Source of the DNA: Leifsonia sp. 71-9
Lineage (GTDB): Bacteria; Actinomycetota; Actinomycetes; Actinomycetales; Microbacteriaceae
Assembly: GCF_001898805.1 (NCBI RefSeq)
Contig: NZ_MKVJ01000021.1
Span: forward strand, 106,562 to 156,087
Direction: 5' to 3'
Length of the DNA: 49,526 bases
Made by a program: the position numbers and the translations under genes. Below the pieces are notes generated by a model. It worked only from the letters and a program-made list of their open reading frames with translations. It was not told the origin of the DNA and searched no databases. Positions 49,486-49,526 of this stretch are shown one piece after another. The first letter of the stretch is position 1; every line of letters begins with the position of its first letter.

Positions 49486-49526
49486 TCGACCGGATGCACG
49501 GCACGGCGGAGCGGCGGGACCACGGT

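Noticed and set aside
49486-49526. Start of dnaJ at the right edge
   Set aside because: Only 41 bases remain and no DnaJ-like beginning is readable.

Overview
The window looks like a chromosome segment of a high-GC actinobacterium, most likely of the family Microbacteriaceae (Leifsonia-like; this is inference). Supporting signs are the strongly GC-ending codons, HspR-type HAIR operators before dnaK, an ECF41 sigma factor, an LAxTG class E sortase signal, and several promoters placed for leaderless mRNAs. Two regions differ in character. Bases 1 to about 23,880 are the right-hand part of a siphovirus-type prophage, with more mixed third codon positions. Bases from about 23,890 to the end are ordinary host chromosome.

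Prophage, + strand, in canonical order: terminase large subunit (cut by the window edge), portal, MuF-like capsid protein, scaffold, major capsid protein, five small head-completion and connector genes, major tail protein, a pair of tail assembly chaperones joined by a -1 frameshift on an A7 slippery run, tape measure, and minor tail genes. The lysis block (M15-type endolysin plus three small membrane proteins) is not last: four more fibre, spike and adhesin-like genes follow it, ending at a strong terminator near 20.8 kb. On the - strand come cargo and small genes: a membrane acyltransferase, a hypothetical protein, an HTH protein, a HicA-fold-like protein and a 59-aa DUF4177-like protein. 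The region ends at a degenerate tRNA-Gly-like element that is probably the attachment site. Integrase, immunity and replication genes would lie left of the window.

Host part: a TetR regulator and a DUF4037 nucleotidyltransferase-like gene diverge from a five-component peptide/oligosaccharide ABC transporter operon that ends in a GH3 beta-glucosidase; I infer beta-glucoside or cello-oligosaccharide uptake. Then come dcd, a lipocalin-like hypothetical, about 700 bp of degenerate tandem repeats, an SDR oxidoreductase, idi (isoprenoid synthesis), a hypothetical, and a Tat-exported, wall-anchored DUF3131/glucoamylase-like protein. Next are two divergent MarR-like regulators, each carrying a long low-complexity His/Gly/Arg/Asp-rich segment, followed by a hypothetical membrane protein and a UMF1-type MFS transporter. 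An ECF41 sigma factor diverges from an epimerase-like gene that a 19-bp tandem duplication has frameshifted. The window closes with a small alarmone synthetase and the HspR-controlled dnaK-grpE operon.

Points most worth a second look: the paired low-complexity MarR regulators and their shared palindromic intergenic region; the mirror-image ECF41-type promoters with the broken partner gene; the endolysin with an apparent internal start for its C-terminal domain; the T-arm-less tRNA-Gly-like element at the prophage edge; and the degenerate repeat tract at 34.95-35.65 kb.
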